Below are positions 5,859-8,600 of a stretch of DNA of 8,600 nucleotides, in pieces; position 1 is the stretch's first letter, and each line of letters opens with the position of its first letter. The position numbers and the translations under genes were made by a program. This stretch comes from Vampirovibrionales bacterium. Its GTDB lineage: Bacteria; Cyanobacteriota; Vampirovibrionia; Vampirovibrionales; JAGQHJ01. Location: NCBI GenBank assembly GCA_025451145.1, contig JANWKX010000051.1, forward strand, positions 1-8,600, given 5' to 3'. The notes below the pieces were generated by a model. It had not been told where the DNA came from. It searched no databases and saw only the letters and a list, made by a program, of their open reading frames with translations.

Positions 5859-7226
5859 TTAATTTTCGGCTGAAACCTTTTGCGTTAAAAAGGATTCAGG
5901 AATTAAATCCCTGGCAATGATATCATCATAGGTTTCCCGTTGAATGAGGACTTGCGATTGCCCATCATTGACAAGCACCATGGCCGGTCTTGGTACCCGA
6001 TTGTAATTGGAGGACATGGTGTAATTGTAAGCCCCGGTTCCAAAGACAAGCACCAAATCGCCAGGCGCAATACTCTCCGGAACCAATAGATCTCGGATTA
6101 AAATATCACCGGATTCGCAATATTTTCCGGCCAAGGTCACATGGCGTGTATGGGGTTCATTATATTTATTGGCGATCAAGGCAGTATAGACCGCGCCGTA
6201 TAGGGCAGGCCGAATGTTATCTCCCATGCCGCCATCCACAGCGACATAAGTCTTATTAATTTCCGGGATGACCTTCGTACTTCCTACCCGATATAGTGTC
6301 GTTCCAGCAGTCGCGACCAGGCTTCGGCCAGGTTCCAGAATGAGCATCGGGAGAGGAAAGTCTATTTTTTCGGCATAGTCAATCAGTTTATCGATAACCT
6401 GATTGGCATAATCCGATACGTTTGGCGGATCATCCTGGGATTGATAAGCGATTCCCAAGCCACCCCCGATGTTCATATGGGTCAAGGTAAGGCCGTAATG
6501 CTCACGAATGTTATAAAACAGATTGAGCATCACTTCGATTAAATCGACATAGGGTTTGATTTCAAAAATTTGAGAGCCTATATGGGCATGAAGCCCTGTT
6601 AAACGAATGGTTTCGTTATAGTCCGTGGTAATTAAATCAATGACTTGGCTTAATCGAGAGAGATCAAACCCAAATTTACTATCCAAAAGACCGGTTTTAA
6701 TATAATCGTGGGTATGACATTCAATTCCAGGCGTGATCCGAAGGACCACATCCACTCGTTTACCAGTCTGTTGAGCAATCTGATGGATCAGTGTCAATTC
6801 ATGGAAGTTATCGACACTGATTAAGCCAATCCCATGGTGAATCACCAATTCCAGCTCATCCACGGTTTTGTTATTGCCGTTAAACACCAGGTTTTCAGTG
6901 GGGAAATTGGATTTTAAGGCGGTGTAGTATTCCCCTCCGGAGACCACATCGATTCCCAAGCCTTCTTGTTGAATGAGGGCGCATAACCCCATTGTTAAAT
7001 TGGCTTTTGCGGCGAACAACACCTGGACAGGGGCCGGGTATCGTTCAAAGGCAGATTTGTAGGACTGCATCATTTGCCGTAAGGTCTCTTCATCCATAAT
7101 ATAGAGTGGCGTTCCATGACGCTTGATAAGCTCAGGTAGCGGGACACCACCAATGGAAACCTGTCCGGTGCTTTCATCAAAGGCAAAGGATAGCGGTTGA
7201 ATCTGGGTGTTGGGAGAAGTTGTCAT
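5859..7226 (-). CDS. lysA: Diaminopimelate decarboxylase
   Basis: PLP enzyme of the fold-III (alanine racemase-like) group that decarboxylates meso-diaminopimelate to L-lysine, the last step of the DAP pathway, in the cytoplasm. The expected signatures appear in order: AAKAN with the PLP lysine at K74; SGGE (96-99); HAHIGSQ (213-219); the phosphate-binding GGGLG (254-258); EPGR (298-301); DGG (331-333); CESGD (370-374), which reaches across the dimer to the other subunit's active site; and FGTGAYNYTMSSNYN (395-409), with the Tyr that contacts substrate and PLP. At 455 aa it is slightly longer than the common 415-420 because of about 25 extra N-terminal residues. ATG at 7226 is preceded by AAAAGG (7236-7241). 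It lies upstream of cdaA on the same strand and diverges from mutL. I see no lysine riboswitch: only about 25 nt of leader is predicted. Confidence 0.97.
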   Translation of the reverse strand: MTTSPNTQIQPLSFAFDESTGQVSIGGVPLPELIKRHGTPLYIMDEETLRQMMQSYKSAFERYPAPVQVLFAAKANLTMGLCALIQQEGLGIDVVSGGEYYTALKSNFPTENLVFNGNNKTVDELELVIHHGIGLISVDNFHELTLIHQIAQQTGKRVDVVLRITPGIECHTHDYIKTGLLDSKFGFDLSRLSQVIDLITTDYNETIRLTGLHAHIGSQIFEIKPYVDLIEVMLNLFYNIREHYGLTLTHMNIGGGLGIAYQSQDDPPNVSDYANQVIDKLIDYAEKIDFPLPMLILEPGRSLVATAGTTLYRVGSTKVIPEINKTYVAVDGGMGDNIRPALYGAVYTALIANKYNEPHTRHVTLAGKYCESGDILIRDLLVPESIAPGDLVLVFGTGAYNYTMSSNYNRVPRPAMVLVNDGQSQVLIQRETYDDIIARDLIPESFLTQKVSAEN

Positions 7227-7258
7227 GGGTAAGAACCTTTTCTAGAGGGGATATGGAT

Positions 7259-7286
7259 ATTATAGTATCTTGAACGGGCTTGAAAA
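7259..7286 (-). promoter_or_regulatory. Candidate sigma-70-type promoter of lysA
   Basis: On the minus strand TATAAT (7264-7259) is preceded, 16 bp away, by TTTTCA (7286-7281), a four-of-six match to the -35 consensus sitting at the end of a T-run. Transcription would start near 7252, giving a leader of about 25 nt. It lies in the 147-bp divergent spacer shared with mutL. Confidence 0.55.
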
Positions 7287-7330
7287 AAAACAATTCTGTC
7301 CTATCGGCAAGACTCTGGGTGAAAAAACTT

Positions 7331-7336
7331 TATAAT
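7331..7336 (+). promoter_or_regulatory. Candidate -10 box of mutL
   Basis: A perfect TATAAT lies 37 nt before the mutL ATG at 7374, giving a predicted start near 7343 and a leader of about 30 nt. No recognisable -35 lies at 17 bp (CAAGAC at 7308-7313). The box overlaps an in-frame upstream ATG (7335-7337), so if it is used, that ATG cannot be on the transcript. Confidence 0.45.
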
Positions 7337-7373
7337 GACTGACGAATCTACAGCCTTTGGTTATGATAATGCC

Positions 7374-8600
7374 ATGGGCAAGATACACGTTTTACCACCA
7401 GAGTTAATTAACCAGATTGCGGCTGGAGAAGTCGTTGAACGACCGGCTTCTGTCATTAAGGAGTTGGTTGAGAACGCCATTGATGCCGGAGCTACACGCA
7501 TTGAAGTACAGGTCAGTAATGGCGGCCGGGATCTTCGGGTTGCCGATAATGGCTGTGGCATGGATAAAGACGATCTGGAGGTGGCCTTTCATAATCATGC
7601 CACCAGTAAAGTGAAGATGCTGGACGATCTGTTTCGCTTGCAAACCCTTGGTTTTAGAGGGGAAGCCCTAGCCAGTATTGCGGCGATTTCAAAGGTCACT
7701 TGTATCAGCAGACCGACTCAAGCTGCCGTTGCCTTAAAAGCGGTTGTTCAGAGCTCGGGAGATGTGACGCTCCAGGAAGCCGGTTCTGCGCCTGGGACGA
7801 TTTTTGACATCAAGGATTTGTTTTACAATGTGCCCGCCCGTCTAAAGTTTTTAAGACGCCCTCAAACCGAACTGTCCCATATCCAGGAGATGATTCAGAT
7901 GCTGGCATTGTCACATCCTGAGATTGCTTTTCAGTTGAGCCTTGAAGGGTCATCCGCCTTGAAGACCTCAGGAACCGGCGATCTGAAAAAGGCGATTCAG
8001 GATGTCTTTTCCTTGAATGAAGCCGATACCCTGGTTCCTTTTGGGTTTACCGATGAAGAATTCGGTTATCGGGTCTATGGACAGACCAGTACGCCCAATG
8101 TCACCCGGGGAACAAAGAAATGGATCATGACCTATGTCAATGGCCGTGGGGTTAAGTGTCCTATACTGACCAAAGCCATTGAGAGCGCTTATCAAAGTTT
8201 AATGACGCCTGGAAAATTTCCCATTACCGTTTTGTTTCTAGAGCTACCGCCGGATGAAGTGGATGTCAATGTTCATCCCACCAAGAAAGAAGTGAAATAC
8301 CAGAAAGCCAATACAATGTTCAGCTTTATTCGACGCGCCTTGGACTCGGCTTTGGTTCGAGAGGCTGGCTTTCAATCACCATCGGCCATGATGTCACCCT
8401 CAGGTCAGGATTCTGATCAGGCGGGCCAATCCTCCGGTGGTAAGCCTTATGCCTCCTATCAACGCCCAGAAGGGGCCAAATCTGCATTGTATCCTGGAAA
8501 ACCATTCGGTAGGGATGTTAAATCAACCTCGGCTACACCGGAAACGCATCAAGCGGCCATGTCCCTTTATGAACCGGCTAACGCTCAGAAAGGGTCTTCT
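7374..8600 (+). CDS. mutL: DNA mismatch repair protein MutL, N-terminal ATPase part (3' end outside the window)
   Basis: GHKL-family ATPase that couples MutS mismatch recognition to strand incision and repair. 409 codons are visible and the frame is open at the right edge. All N-terminal signatures are present: LINQIAAGEVVERPASVIKELVENAIDAGA from 11 onward, given here in pieces as LINQIAAGEVVERP and KELVENAIDAGA, with the ATP-hydrolysis Glu at 30 and Mg-binding Asn at 34; DNGCGM (58-63); HATSK (75-79); GFRGEALASI (93-102); LFYNVPARLKFL (149-160); and VNVHPTK in the second subdomain (298-304). After about 332 the chain turns into the usual Ser/Gly/Gln-rich linker, so the C-terminal dimerisation/endonuclease domain lies beyond the window. 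ATG 7374 puts the conserved LPPELINQ at its normal distance. An in-frame ATG at 7335 would add 13 residues (MTDESTAFGYDNA) but lies in the putative -10. Ribosome sites for both are weak. Confidence 0.95.
   Translation, partial: MGKIHVLPPELINQIAAGEVVERPASVIKELVENAIDAGATRIEVQVSNGGRDLRVADNGCGMDKDDLEVAFHNHATSKVKMLDDLFRLQTLGFRGEALASIAAISKVTCISRPTQAAVALKAVVQSSGDVTLQEAGSAPGTIFDIKDLFYNVPARLKFLRRPQTELSHIQEMIQMLALSHPEIAFQLSLEGSSALKTSGTGDLKKAIQDVFSLNEADTLVPFGFTDEEFGYRVYGQTSTPNVTRGTKKWIMTYVNGRGVKCPILTKAIESAYQSLMTPGKFPITVLFLELPPDEVDVNVHPTKKEVKYQKANTMFSFIRRALDSALVREAGFQSPSAMMSPSGQDSDQAGQSSGGKPYASYQRPEGAKSALYPGKPFGRDVKSTSATPETHQAAMSLYEPANAQKGSS

Noticed and set aside
5654..5920. Plus-strand 88-codon open frame across the lysA-cdaA gap
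   Set aside because: It overlaps the ends of both neighbours on the opposite strand, has no ribosome site and gives a composition without recognisable domain or motif. It is most likely a chance frame.
7227..7373. Lysine riboswitch in front of lysA
   Set aside because: The divergent spacer is 147 bp, the predicted leader only about 25 nt, and no multi-helix L-box structure can be fitted.

Overview
The window looks like chromosome from a non-photosynthetic cyanobacterial lineage of the Vampirovibrionia/Melainabacteria kind. This is an inference from three things: (1) lysA followed directly by a cdaA-type diadenylate cyclase gene, an order I recall from cyanobacteria (Synechocystis lysA-cdaA-uppS); (2) moderate GC content; (3) unfamiliar proteins with a short N-terminal Phe-Gly motif, which I associate loosely with that group. 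No photosynthesis, rRNA, tRNA, transposase or CRISPR sequence is visible, so the assignment is tentative.

Layout. Positions 1-2106 (+) hold the 3' end of a large gene for a repeat-rich, beta-strand-rich surface protein. It has four ~95-residue repeats, a Pro-rich linker and a distinct C-terminal region. The spacer at 2107-2325 contains a 13-bp inverted repeat around a smaller hairpin, and then a TATAAT-type promoter. Positions 2326-4715 (+) hold a two-gene operon with a 4-bp ATGA overlap. It encodes two unrecognised membrane-anchored proteins of 482 and 314 aa. Reading them side by side shows three shared motifs in the same order, so they look like diverged paralogs. The second ends in a Gln/Tyr/Pro-rich tail with no charged residue in its last 83 positions. 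This pair is the most novel content in the window.

Only 2 bp beyond it, transcribed towards it, is cdaA (4718-5671, -), a membrane diadenylate cyclase that makes c-di-AMP. Upstream of cdaA on the same strand is lysA (5859-7226, -), diaminopimelate decarboxylase, the last step of lysine synthesis. The 187-bp gap between them carries a 9-bp-stem hairpin. The uppS gene expected after cdaA is absent. A 147-bp divergent spacer with a TATAAT on each strand separates lysA from mutL (7374 onward, +), the mismatch-repair ATPase. The mutL N-terminal domain is complete, and the gene runs off the right edge.

Functionally, lysA, cdaA and mutL are housekeeping genes. The left half (adhesin-like gene plus the unknown membrane pair) is lineage-specific and probably concerns the cell surface or envelope.
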